Shown one piece after another: positions 44,551 to 53,800 of a DNA stretch of 64,000 bases. This DNA comes from Chloracidobacterium sp. GTDB taxonomy: Bacteria; Acidobacteriota; Blastocatellia; Pyrinomonadales; Pyrinomonadaceae. Every line of letters begins with the position of its first letter. Within the stretch, counting starts at the first letter, position 1. Under the pieces are notes generated by a model. That model was not told the DNA's origin, did not search any database, and saw only the letters and a list, made by a program, of their open reading frames with translations. The translations under genes and the position numbers were made by a program. The stretch is taken from contig JADJRV010000002.1 of the NCBI GenBank assembly GCA_016712045.1, forward strand, positions 124,001 to 188,000, written 5' to 3'.

Positions 44551-47500
44551 CTAAGAAACCCAGGCTTCGGAAAGCGTTTCCGCCTGCTCTAGGACCAGTT
44601 CGATTGCGGCCTGTTCGAGATCCGGGGGGTATTTGTATTTGCGCAATATTCTTTTGACCATCAGGCGCAACCTAGCACGGACGGTTTCTCGTACCGACCA
44701 ATCAACTGTGGTGCTTTTGCGAAGATTTTCGGTCAATTCGATGGCTATCTTTTTAAGAGTTTCGTCTGAAAGCTCTCTGACGGCGGCTTCATTATCAGAA
44801 AGGGCATCGTAGAACGCGGTCTCGTCTATATTTAGCCCAAGTTCTTCCCCATGTTTCGATGCGGCGGCAAATTCTCTTGCCATTGCAACGAGTTCCTCGA
44901 TGACTTGGATCGTTTCAATTGCCCGATTATGGTATTTGTTCAGCGTTGCGAGCAGCATTTCCGAAAACTTCTTGCTCTGAACGACATTGGTTTTTAGTCG
45001 GGCTTTGATCTCGCCTTTCAAAAGACGCTCTAGTAATTCCACCGCGAGATTTCGTTGCGGCATCAACTTAACTTCTTCGAGAAACTCATCTGAAAGAATT
45101 CCAATATTTGGACGGTCGAGCCCTGCAAAAGAAAAAATATCTAATATTTCATCCGAGGCGACCGCCCGGCTAAGAATCTGCTGTATTAACAACTCTCGTT
45201 GCTCGTTCTTGTATCGTTTTTCAGATTCTTCCGGTTTTCCAATGAAAACACGAACGGCCTGAAAGAAAGCGATCTCTTCGCGAAAGCGAGCGGTTTCGTC
45301 GAGGGTGCTGCAAAGTGCAAAGGCTTTCGTTAGCTTATTAACGCTGTCAAAGAATCTTTTCTTACGCTCTTCGCCTAGACCGAGAATATGATCGGCCGCA
45401 TCAGGCAAAAGTGTGATGGCCTCGGTTTCAAAATCCTGATAATCGAACCCGTGGAACATTCCCCGAATTACTGTCATTTCCTCAACAACGATTGGCAAGG
45501 CTTTTTCCGCCGCTTCTTCGTAAAGCTCGCCTTCACCTTCGGCCTCGGTGTATTGCTTCATGGCGGCTCTCAGTTCGTGACCAATGCCGATATAGTCAAC
45601 GACCAAGCCTCCCTGTTTGTCTCTAAAGACACGATTTACACGAGCGATCGCCTGCATCAGCGAATGTCCGCGCATCGGTTTATCGATATAGATCGTGTTT
45701 AGGCTCGGAGCGTCAAAGCCGGTGAGCCACATGTCACGAACGATTGCGAGCTGAAAATCATCGTCCGGATTCTTAAATCTTTTTCCAAGTCCTTTTTAAC
45801 AAGCTTTGGATAGATATGCGGCTGCAAACTCTGTTTGTCACTGGACGAGCCAGTCATGATAACTTTCAAAACGCCCTTTGTCGGATCGTCATCATGCCAC
45901 TCTGGACGAAGTGCGACTATTTCATCGTAAAGGCGAACGCAGATATCGCGTCCCATACAGACGAACATTGCTTTGCCCGGCCCTGCGTTGGTCTTGGACA
46001 TTTCGGTCTGGCGAGTTTCGAAATGTTTTACAAAATCTGCCGCGATCTTCTTGAGACGTTGTTCGGCACCGACTACCTTTTCAAGCGTTGCCCAGCGACT
46101 GTGCGAACGTGCCCGTTCGCTTTCTTCGTCGTCCTCGGTTAATTCCTCAACCTGTTCGTCGAGAGTCGGCGTTTCATTAGGACTTAGTTCGAGCTTTGCA
46201 AGCCTGTTCTCGTACAGGATCGGAACGGTCGCTCCGTCTTCCTGTGCCTGCTTCATGTCGTAGATGTCGATGTAGGTTCCGAAAACGGCTTGCGTGTCGC
46301 GTTCGAGCATCGAGATCGGCGTTCCGGTAAACGCGATGAATGATGCATTTGGAAAAGCATCGTGCAGATGATGTGCAAAGCCGTACTTCATCTTGCCCGT
46401 CTTTTGGTCTATCACTGGATTTAGTCCGTATTGAGTTCGATGGGCTTCATCGGCAATGACGACGATGTTAGAGCGGTCAGTCAGGGTTGGAAACTTAACC
46501 TCATCGTCAAAAAGACTAAACTTTTGGATTGTTGTAAAGATGATCCCGCCCGATGGACGGTTTGCTAACAGATCGCGAAGCTCTTGCCGAGTCTCGGCTT
46601 GCTTCGGTGTTTCCCGCATTAGCTCCTTCGCTTGGCTGAATGTTCCGAAAAGCTGGCCGTCAAGATCGTTGCGGTCAGTTACGACGATTATCGTCGGGTT
46701 CTTCATTTCCGGGGCAGTGATTACCTTTCCGGCGTAAAACGCCATCGAGATACTTTTGCCCGATCCTTGCGTGTGCCATGCAACGCCTATTTTTCCTTCT
46801 TCTTCCGGTAAAGTCGCTTCCAAAGTCTTTGCGAAAGCTTTTCGAACCAAATGAAATTGATGGTAGGCGGCGATCTTTTTGATCGTTTCTTTTTCTTCTT
46901 CAAAGAGAACAAAGTCGCGGATATATTCGAGAAGAACAACGCGACGGAAAAGCCCTCGTATTAAGGTTTCTGTTTCCCGGCTTTCGCCAAGAGGGTCAAG
47001 CTTGACGCCGTCAATCGTTCGCCACAGGCCAAAGCGTTCATAGTCCGCTGTAAGGCTTCCGACTCGTGCTTCACGCATATCGGCAATGACGAGCAACTCA
47101 TTAAAAATGAATAGATCGGATATCTCTTCTTTGTATGTCTGAAGCTGTTTGTACGAATCGTAGATGGTTGTGTTCTTATCGGCGGGATTTTTTAGCTCAA
47201 GAACGGCAATCGGAAGGCCGTTGATAAAAATAATGATGTCAGGCCGTTTTGTGCTTTTGGCACCCCTGATCGAAAACTGATTGACGGCGAGAAACTCATT
47301 CGCATCTACATTCTCGAAATCAATTATCCGCACAAAATCAGCTTTAGTCTCGCCGTCCTCTTGATACTGCACCTTCACGCCATCTCGAAGCTGTCGATGA
47401 AATTCGCGGTTGCTTTGAATCAGAGATGGAAAGTTCGGACGGGTTATTTGAGAGATTGCATCGTCTAGCGCGGCCGCCGGAATGTTTGGATTAAACGTCG

Positions 47501-47663
47501 TCAGCTTTTCACGAAGGCGCCCAAGCAGAACAACTTCACGATAATCCTTTCGCTCGGCCCTTTCAGTATCAGGCGCGATCTCGTAACCGTTTTCGTAAAC
47601 GTAACCGAGTTCAGCAAGAATGCCGAGTAAATGATTTTCGAATTGTTCTTCGTTAACCTTCAT
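44551..47663 (-). pseudogene. hsdR: Type I restriction enzyme R subunit, one frame break
   Basis: The translocating and cutting subunit of a type I system, about 1037 residues when joined. The N-terminal nuclease domain is seen around RPDIIIFINGLPIAVLELKN (D and E-x-K). The helicase core has TQGSGKSISM, IADEAHRTQYG and FTGTPI. The second part begins MWLTGFDAPSLNTIY. Adding one base to the A/T run at 45780-45784 restores KNPDDDFQLAIVRDMWLTGF, so the break lies inside a universally conserved motif. This argues for a sequence error. It is separated from hsdM and hsdS by inserted cargo genes. Confidence 0.85.
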
Positions 47664-47872
47664 TAAAAATTACGATTTTTATTTAGACTACTTTGCTTTC
47701 AAATTAGAAATCGTTGAATTTAGCCGGCATTATTAAAAAGGATTAAAAAATTCATTTAGCAATCAAATTGAAATTCACTTCTAGATCCTATTTGCAATAA
47801 AATTGGAAGTTGTTGATAACGTGACACTTAAAGAAATAATCAACTAAAATTGAATTTGTAATCAAATAAGAA
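47664..47872. other. A/T-rich gap upstream of hsdR
   Basis: About 210 bases, very A/T-rich compared with flanking coding sequence. It separates hsdR from the AlbA_2-type gene and could hold a separate hsdR promoter. No open frame, box or clear repeat was found. Confidence 0.4.
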
Positions 47873-49279
47873 TTACGCCCAATATGGCACATATCTGGCG
47901 TACCTCTTTGAAGTGCTTTCCGGGTCTTCCAATTTAATTAAATTTTCATCTACCGTATTCTTAATGATTCCAGAAATAATATCAGCTTGGGAATCTGCTA
48001 AATTGAAACGTTCACGTAAAGACTGATTAGACATCTTTTCATTCATTACATATTTAAGAACACAATGTTGGAAACAAGCCCGAATTTTATCCTTTTTGCC
48101 CATTCCTGAAAACGGAGAATGCGAAAAAAGGATTGCCGTAAAATGTTTATCGCTATTTCGAAAGTCCGGGGCGGGCAACTGCCAAGCTTCGACGTTTCCG
48201 ATTACTTTATCGATTCCGCTACCCTGGCGTTCACAAATACCCAATCGACGCATAAGATCCGCAAGAGTTTCATTTCTCGACTGGTAGCTATCAAGCAATC
48301 GATCTGGTGCGACAGGGGACAACCCCGGATTACTGATCTCCATCCGATTTGCATATATCTCGACCGCAACGAAAATTCCTTGTTCTTGAAAATCTTGATG
48401 AATTAACGCATTTGCGACAAGCTCACGTATCGCAATCGGTGGAAACATTTTTACATCTTCCCGAAAAGCTTTGCCAATAATCTCATTAGAAGGTAATCTG
48501 GCGTCGATATAATCGATCAAATTTCCAAAACCAACAACGTAACCTCTATTCCCAAATCCGTCAGATTTAACTCCAAACTTGTTAATACCTTCAAAAACCG
48601 TTACGCGAGCCGCTTTACCCTTTAATGTTTCAAATGCTTCCAGGTCTTTCGCAAATAAAATTGCCCCCAGGTTTGTAATGTCGTAGGAGTCTTCTCTCTT
48701 ACGAATTAACTTTTCGTGCTCAAATCGTTCGAGTACCGTGCCCCGCTCAGATGGGTATGGGATTTTAAGAAGATCAAAATATATTTGAGTGTCGAGCAAA
48801 CGGACGATATCCTCAGGTGTTTGGTCGGCCACGGCAATCTGCGACAGGAAATCCGGTTTACCCTCATCAAATATTTTCCTTAATTGGTCAGCGCTCATAG
48901 GCACAAGATCTTCGCCCACGCGCATCAGATAGCTGCCGTCATAATGCATCGCAGAACCTTTGGGTCGGGGAGGGATGTGAAACACAATCACTCGACCTTT
49001 GGCATGCCACAACTCGTCTATATCCACCCGAATCCGAAGTTTGTCAAATATCTTGGTTTTCGTTTCGTTTAGATCCAGAAAGGCATTTGTTGCTACCACT
49101 TCCCGAGGTTTAGCATCGCTGACGCCGAGGATTAGTTTTCCGCCACCTTCATTACATATTGCAACACAGTAACGATTGAGCTTGGCCTGGTTCCATTCTG
49201 ACTTCGCGGACTTGAACTCAAGCCTTTCGCCTTCGTCAGACGCCATCCATTTTTCGAGTTGTTCTATCGTAACCGTCAA
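47873..49279 (-). CDS. AlbA_2-type DNA-binding protein with ATPase-like C-terminal half
   Basis: A 468-residue protein of the Schlafen/AlbA_2 plus HATPase_c_4 class. The N-terminal AlbA_2 domain has GERLEFKSA and FVAICNEGGGKLILGVSD-like features (CNEGGGKLILGV). The GHKL-like region has RELVANALIHQD, IYANRMEISNPG and GSGIDK. A winged helix ends the protein. Family members act as regulators and are common next to R-M genes. The TTG start at 49279 overlaps the stop of a short hsdR-like leader (TTGA), so its translation is probably coupled to the leader. Confidence 0.75.
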   Translation of the reverse strand: MTVTIEQLEKWMASDEGERLEFKSAKSEWNQAKLNRYCVAICNEGGGKLILGVSDAKPREVVATNAFLDLNETKTKIFDKLRIRVDIDELWHAKGRVIVFHIPPRPKGSAMHYDGSYLMRVGEDLVPMSADQLRKIFDEGKPDFLSQIAVADQTPEDIVRLLDTQIYFDLLKIPYPSERGTVLERFEHEKLIRKREDSYDITNLGAILFAKDLEAFETLKGKAARVTVFEGINKFGVKSDGFGNRGYVVGFGNLIDYIDARLPSNEIIGKAFREDVKMFPPIAIRELVANALIHQDFQEQGIFVAVEIYANRMEISNPGLSPVAPDRLLDSYQSRNETLADLMRRLGICERQGSGIDKVIGNVEAWQLPAPDFRNSDKHFTAILFSHSPFSGMGKKDKIRACFQHCVLKYVMNEKMSNQSLRERFNLADSQADIISGIIKNTVDENLIKLEDPESTSKRYARYVPYWA

Positions 49280-49383
49280 CTATGCAGCCTCCATTTCGAA
49301 AGCATTCTCGTAACTATAGCCGTAACCGGATCCGCGAGAATGCCGAGCAGATAATTGACGAATTGTTCTTCGGTTATTTTCAT
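49276..49383 (-). pseudogene. Vestigial hsdR 5' end acting as leader frame
   Basis: A 35-codon frame starting MKITEEQFVNYLLGIL, nearly the same as the hsdR start MKVNEEQFENHLLGIL. Later sequence keeps GYGYSYEN in a shifted frame, matching GYVYENGYE of hsdR, so the copy once extended further. It starts 12 bases after the upstream gene and its stop overlaps the AlbA_2 gene start. It is best read as a remnant of an hsdR start, now possibly a translational leader. Confidence 0.7.
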
Positions 49384-49395
49384 TCACAAGCCCAA

Positions 49396-50273
49396 TTACC
49401 AGGAGCCGCCGGAACGCGCAGTCGCGACAACTCTTTCCTTGCCGCCAAACACAATAACTACGTCAACGGAGACCTTGACCTTGCCTAGTAGGTAAGAAAG
49501 CATCGAATCCCGGCCATAGCTAGTGTCCTCTCTGATGCCGGCAGCACTCATAATTGCCTTGAGCGTCGATTCGCCCAACCTCTTTGCTTCACTAGATCGG
49601 TATTTGTTTCCACCGGTGAGAAGTTGTGTTGTACCGTCAATAACGATATTTGCCGAAAGGTCAGTGTCAGTCGCTGATGTCGAATTAGACAACACCGATT
49701 TTGTTTTGACCGAACCCGAAATATAACCGACGCAGTCGAGGTTTTGAATCGCTCCTCTTGTGCTCGACGATTCGCGTTCCTCGCCTCGATTCTTTCCGCC
49801 TCGTCTAGATCCACAAGCTCAGTTGCAGGAACGGCCAGAGAGGATTTTGTCCGCTCATCCTCAAGTATCTTGCGCAACTTTTCACCTTCCTGCCGGATGA
49901 GTTCTTCTTCTTGTTTGGAGCGACCTTCGTCATAAGCTCGCTTAAAAAGCATTTCCTGATCGCCACCGATTACTCCAACCGCTCCGACGAGTTCCCATCC
50001 AAATTTACCCAAGGTGTCCATCGATTTTTGAGTCGAAAGCCCCTCCTTCGCTATAACAATTCCGGCTTGTGAGAAGGACAAGAGCTTCGAAAGCCCGGAG
50101 CTCTTGGCTTCTGGATCTGTCATTGGGTCGGAAAAATAGACTTTGCCAAACGAGACCACCAAATATTCCCATTGTGGCTGGTTGCTTCGTGGTCGAGTCG
50201 GAGTTTGTCCGGTCGCTGAGAAAACAATTGTTAGGCTCAACAATGTACAAGCGATTATCGATTTGATTTTCAT
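49396..50273 (-). pseudogene. Exported DUF4177-like protein, one frame break
   Basis: Two frames join into about 292 residues. The N-terminus is a signal peptide (MKIKSIIACTLLSLTIVFS). A DUF4177-like segment follows, with QWEYLVVSFGKVYF and LGKFGWELVGAVGV. Then comes a charged helix rich in Glu and Arg. One base added to the T run at 49699-49702 gives RVRSKQKSVLSNSTSATD, leading into the C-terminal domain (STLKAIMSAAG, KVSVDVVIVFGGKE). It is unusual for an exported protein to lie inside a type I R-M operon. It is preceded by a vestigial hsdR start at 50284-50340. Confidence 0.55.
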
Positions 50274-50283
50274 TTTGATTATT

Positions 50284-50340
50284 CTATCCCCTAAATTCTC
50301 CGAGCAGGTGGTTTTCGAATTGTTCTTCGGTTATTTTCAT
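50284..50340 (-). pseudogene. Second vestigial hsdR 5' end
   Basis: An 18-codon frame, MKITEEQFENHLLG then EFRG and TAG. The first fourteen residues match the hsdR start MKVNEEQFENHLLG. Its first 25 bases equal those of the other remnant at 49276-49383 and differ from the functional hsdR. It begins 10 bases after the SIR2-like gene stop, so it keeps the spacing an hsdR gene would have had there. Confidence 0.7.
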
Positions 50341-50350
50341 CCGATCTGCA

Positions 50351-51724
50351 CTACAAATATAACTCAGCCAACGCTTCGCCTGCGGACTTCCTAATTATTT
50401 CTACTTGTCCAGGTCTTGAGTTACTTAGATTACTAATCTCTCGAACATACGCGATTTCTGTATTTCCAAAGCTTGGATCAACAATCCGCAATTTATGGTC
50501 TATTGTCTCGTTGAGCCATTTGGAAACATAAGTATTTACATGCTCGTCGCGCAACGAGTAACCAATTACGGTCAGTAGGTCACAGTTTTCTAGTTCGTTC
50601 TGAAACTGCCGTAGTAAATCTAGAAACGGGCCTTCGGCGGTAAGTTTATTTCTTTGCCCAAAAATCACTGCGGGTCTTTCAAAACTGGATTTGAATTGTT
50701 CCGTAGCGGTCTGGCAGATTATGCTATGGCTCATTGGCCTTTCATTTGTTCTAACTTTCTGTTTCCACGACCAATCGATCGACCCGTGCAATTTTATTAA
50801 ATGAAGTCCCTGAGCGGTGAAATCGAAAACGCCCTTTTCCGACCAATTCTCGATGCCGGTGTTGCAGTCAATTGCATTTGCCTGAGCAATTAATTCGACG
50901 CCGTTATCATAGTTAAGTGTAGCGATAACTAGCCGACCTTGACTTGCTGTTTTACCGAGAACGGGTTTTAGATACTCGACTTTGATCGGATCTTCAATAA
51001 AGGCCAGATCTTTTAGCATCAATATCATCTGCTCTGCCGTGTCTTTAAACTTTCGACCTTGTGCAGGCTTCTGTTCTAACTGTGAAACAAGCTGTTTGAA
51101 TTCCTTGTCCAGTTCCGAATTACTGCCCGACGAATTGGGCTTGAGATTGTCCGACCATTTTTTTGAAATTTCTTTAACATATTCGGCAACAGCTTGCCCG
51201 ATCTTATCGCTAGATGAAAGACTCACCGAACGACCTTTTAAGCTAGCCTCAATTATTTTCTTTACGCTATTTTCTAACGCTTTATCGATTTTATCGGCAC
51301 TGCTGGAAAAACTTGGTTTTTGGCTCAATGCATACTGAACTTGTTTCTCGACCCGCTCCTGAATCAGCTTAAGTAGTTTATCCAAGCGCGGCGGTGACGG
51401 TGTGAATTTATCAAACGTCTCGATCATGGAATCCCATGATCCGACGAACGGCGAGACTTCCATTGTGTTTCTCTCAGAAAGAAGAAGCACTGCATTAAAT
51501 AAGTCCTCGACATTCACTCCATTCGTAAATGGGTTGTAGTTGCGCTTTCCCGCGTCAAAGAGCAATCCGCCAATAACGAAATTTAAGACCTTTGTGTAGT
51601 CGCGTAAATTGTAATTATCCTGGTTATTAAAGCGAAGAAGAATCTCTTCGGTCATCTTATAGGCGCTCGGAACTCCGGCCTCGACTGAGGCACCAGCACC
51701 TAGTAACAACATTTCATTTCCCAT
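50351..51724 (-). CDS. SIR2-like NADase-type defence protein
   Basis: A 457-residue protein. The NAD-binding GAGAS is at residues 9-13, followed by VEAGVP. N271-Y-D-N and H313 in KLHGSIDW match the catalytic Asn/His of SIR2-like NAD hydrolases, and IGYSLRDEH is the conserved C-terminal motif. Such proteins deplete NAD on infection in Thoeris-, DSR- and Avs-type systems. It lies between hsdS and hsdR with short gaps, so it is expressed with the type I system, possibly as a backup abortive response. The middle helical region (residues about 100-240) is not recognised. Confidence 0.75.
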   Translation of the reverse strand: MGNEMLLLGAGASVEAGVPSAYKMTEEILLRFNNQDNYNLRDYTKVLNFVIGGLLFDAGKRNYNPFTNGVNVEDLFNAVLLLSERNTMEVSPFVGSWDSMIETFDKFTPSPPRLDKLLKLIQERVEKQVQYALSQKPSFSSSADKIDKALENSVKKIIEASLKGRSVSLSSSDKIGQAVAEYVKEISKKWSDNLKPNSSGSNSELDKEFKQLVSQLEQKPAQGRKFKDTAEQMILMLKDLAFIEDPIKVEYLKPVLGKTASQGRLVIATLNYDNGVELIAQANAIDCNTGIENWSEKGVFDFTAQGLHLIKLHGSIDWSWKQKVRTNERPMSHSIICQTATEQFKSSFERPAVIFGQRNKLTAEGPFLDLLRQFQNELENCDLLTVIGYSLRDEHVNTYVSKWLNETIDHKLRIVDPSFGNTEIAYVREISNLSNSRPGQVEIIRKSAGEALAELYL

Positions 51725-51733
51725 AATGAGTTC

Positions 51734-52966
51734 CTAGACCGACTGGACAATTTCCGTTTCGAAATCGCCGACTCGGAGTTTTCCTGAAATTAGACGTGGC
51801 AATAACGAATCGCGAATTTCTCCTAGCGTCTCGATTTCCCGCTGATTGGTTTTTATCTTTTCAAAAATTGGTTGAATTATTTTCTCAAATTCATCTAGAA
51901 TCAGGCCTTGGGGAGCCAAAATCGGCATATCCCGAATTGATTTCGAATTGACAGCCGTTGCGATAGACGAGGTACTTCCCAAACTCGAATAATCGAAGGC
52001 TCTAAGATACAGGTAAAGATAGTACGGATTTAGTTTGCTTTGCTCTCTGCGGACGAAATGAGCTATTGCCTCATTCGTCGTGCATTCGCCATCTGTTATG
52101 CATACCCTACCGACGGTTAACTTAAAACTTAGAAGGACCGTATTGTCTGGAACAATTCTGACGTTAAACTTTTTAACGGCATCAGCCGTGAGGTACTCAG
52201 ACGTTTCTCGCGTATACATTCCGGTAGCCCCCATGTTCCTTATTGAAACCCATCGAACATTAGTCGTATCTTCGCTGAACCACTGAGGTTCCTTTCTCGG
52301 TGGCGTTTTTCCAATCCCCACTTCAATACACTCCGCCATCTTTTTAATCTGCCAGCCTTTCGGGATGCCATTTTCGAAGTCGGAGGGGAAGAGTTTGGCA
52401 ATTTCGGGTGAGGCGGAGGTTGACGGGCGGTTTTCAAGGTTCGCGTGGACCGATTCAAAGTCAACAAACCAAGCCTTAAACAAAGCCCGGGCCATCGCCT
52501 CCAAAGTCTGATTCATCCGTCGGTTAAGCTCGATCTTGTCATCCAGCGACGAAAGGATGCTCGCAATTCCATCTTGTTCCGCACGGGAAGGAATCTGGAT
52601 TCGAACCGGATGGACATAGTTTCGATTGAGTGACGCTTGTGCGCTTCCAGAATTATAGGAACTGAAATCGAACGCTTTAAAAAAATAGTAAACGAATTTT
52701 TCGTTATTTCCGTGAAAGTCTTTTACAAACAGAGTCGTGTTTAATGGCCAGAAATTCACTTTGCTAAATGTAACAACGCCAAACGATGATCCGCTTCTGC
52801 CAATCGTAACGCCGGGTCCCTTTTCTTTCGCAACGTCGTGAAAACCTGTTATTCCAAATGATCCCAAGATTGGGATTTTTCCTTCGCGTCTACTCCCATC
52901 GGGTAAATCATGGCCCCGCTGAAGGCTCGCAAATTCGCCAATTGTTGCTACAGTCCAATTGTTCAT
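51734..52966 (-). CDS. hsdS: Type I restriction specificity subunit
   Basis: A 410-residue HsdS with two target-recognition domains. Each is followed by the conserved helical spacer: LDDKIELNRRMNQTLEAMAR in the middle and IKTNQREIETLGEIRDSLLP near the end. The two halves are unlike in their recognition parts, so a bipartite asymmetric target is expected. It lies 21 bases after the Abi-like gene. Confidence 0.9.
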   Translation of the reverse strand: MNNWTVATIGEFASLQRGHDLPDGSRREGKIPILGSFGITGFHDVAKEKGPGVTIGRSGSSFGVVTFSKVNFWPLNTTLFVKDFHGNNEKFVYYFFKAFDFSSYNSGSAQASLNRNYVHPVRIQIPSRAEQDGIASILSSLDDKIELNRRMNQTLEAMARALFKAWFVDFESVHANLENRPSTSASPEIAKLFPSDFENGIPKGWQIKKMAECIEVGIGKTPPRKEPQWFSEDTTNVRWVSIRNMGATGMYTRETSEYLTADAVKKFNVRIVPDNTVLLSFKLTVGRVCITDGECTTNEAIAHFVRREQSKLNPYYLYLYLRAFDYSSLGSTSSIATAVNSKSIRDMPILAPQGLILDEFEKIIQPIFEKIKTNQREIETLGEIRDSLLPRLISGKLRVGDFETEIVQSV

Positions 52967-52987
52967 ACAAAATTATCTCGACAGTAG

Positions 52988-53667
52988 TCATAACGCATCA
53001 ATCTCATTACAAACCGTCAAAATATGGTCAAGGCCATAAAGCAGGGCGGCTTCGTCAACGCTCATCCATTGGAACAACTGCAAGATCAGGTTGTAGTGCT
53101 GACGAGCGTAGGTCGTATCTTTTACTGGTTGCCCCGGCACGAAACAGATCGGTTCATGGTGGGCCATTCTATTTCGGAGATCATTTATCTTTTCCAATTC
53201 ATTGAAAATAAAAGTATGGTTATATTGAATTGCCGGTGTACTAGTCGGCTTTGCGGGAAAAACGTGAAGAAGCGATTGGCCTCCGACATAAAATTGAGGC
53301 TGAGCAAAAGATATCGCCAAAAACCGAAGTCCATCTCGGCAACGAGTTTTTGATGCGTATATACAGGCAGCCTGCCTAGAGAAACATTGATGAGTCGTTG
53401 GGTCTTTCTGCAATTTTGGGTATCAAACATTCCTCCTGCTGCCGCACTATCACGAAGCCAGTCGTTTCCTCTCGAAACTGTATAATGTCTATCAATACGA
53501 TTTCGCAGAGCGACCTCGAAACAACTTACAACGGTGAAAAGTTCCTGAGATAGTTTCAGGTTCTTGCGGTACAGGGTCATAGCCCCCTTGCTATTGTTTC
53601 CCGTCGCCGTCAAGTATCTTGTGAGGCGCGGGAGAGACATTATATTTTCGAATTCTGAAAATCGCAT
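52988..53667 (-). pseudogene. Abi-like (AbiD/F type) protein with HEPN motif, one frame break
   Basis: Two frames join into about 226 residues. The first half is Abi_2-like (LPRLTRYLTATG, EVALRNRIDRHY, MDFGFWRYL). Adding one base to the A/T run at 53306-53309 links GFWRYL to FAQPQFYVGG and then NDLRNRMAHHEPI, which holds an R-x4-H motif of the HEPN type. Abi_2-like proteins cause abortive infection by RNA cleavage. It sits between hsdM and hsdS, an unusual place; Abi-like RNases are known as partners of type I systems in the PrrC class, though PrrC is a different protein. Confidence 0.7.
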
Positions 53668-53758
53668 TCTTTGATCAGTTGTCTAGTAATACTTAACGAA
53701 ATGTTAAGAATCTCTTGACAAACGGCATTAAAGTGTCCTATCTTAGCAATACAGTATT

Positions 53759-53792
53759 CCCGGCAGCCCCTGAAGCAATTCAAGCTGTCGGG
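53759..53792. other. Hairpin between hsdM and the Abi-like gene
   Basis: CCCGGCAGC and GCTGTCGGG form a 9-bp stem (one G-T pair) around a 16-base loop. There is no good T tract in the direction of the operon, so it may attenuate rather than end transcription. Confidence 0.35.
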
Positions 53793-53800
53793 TTCCGATT

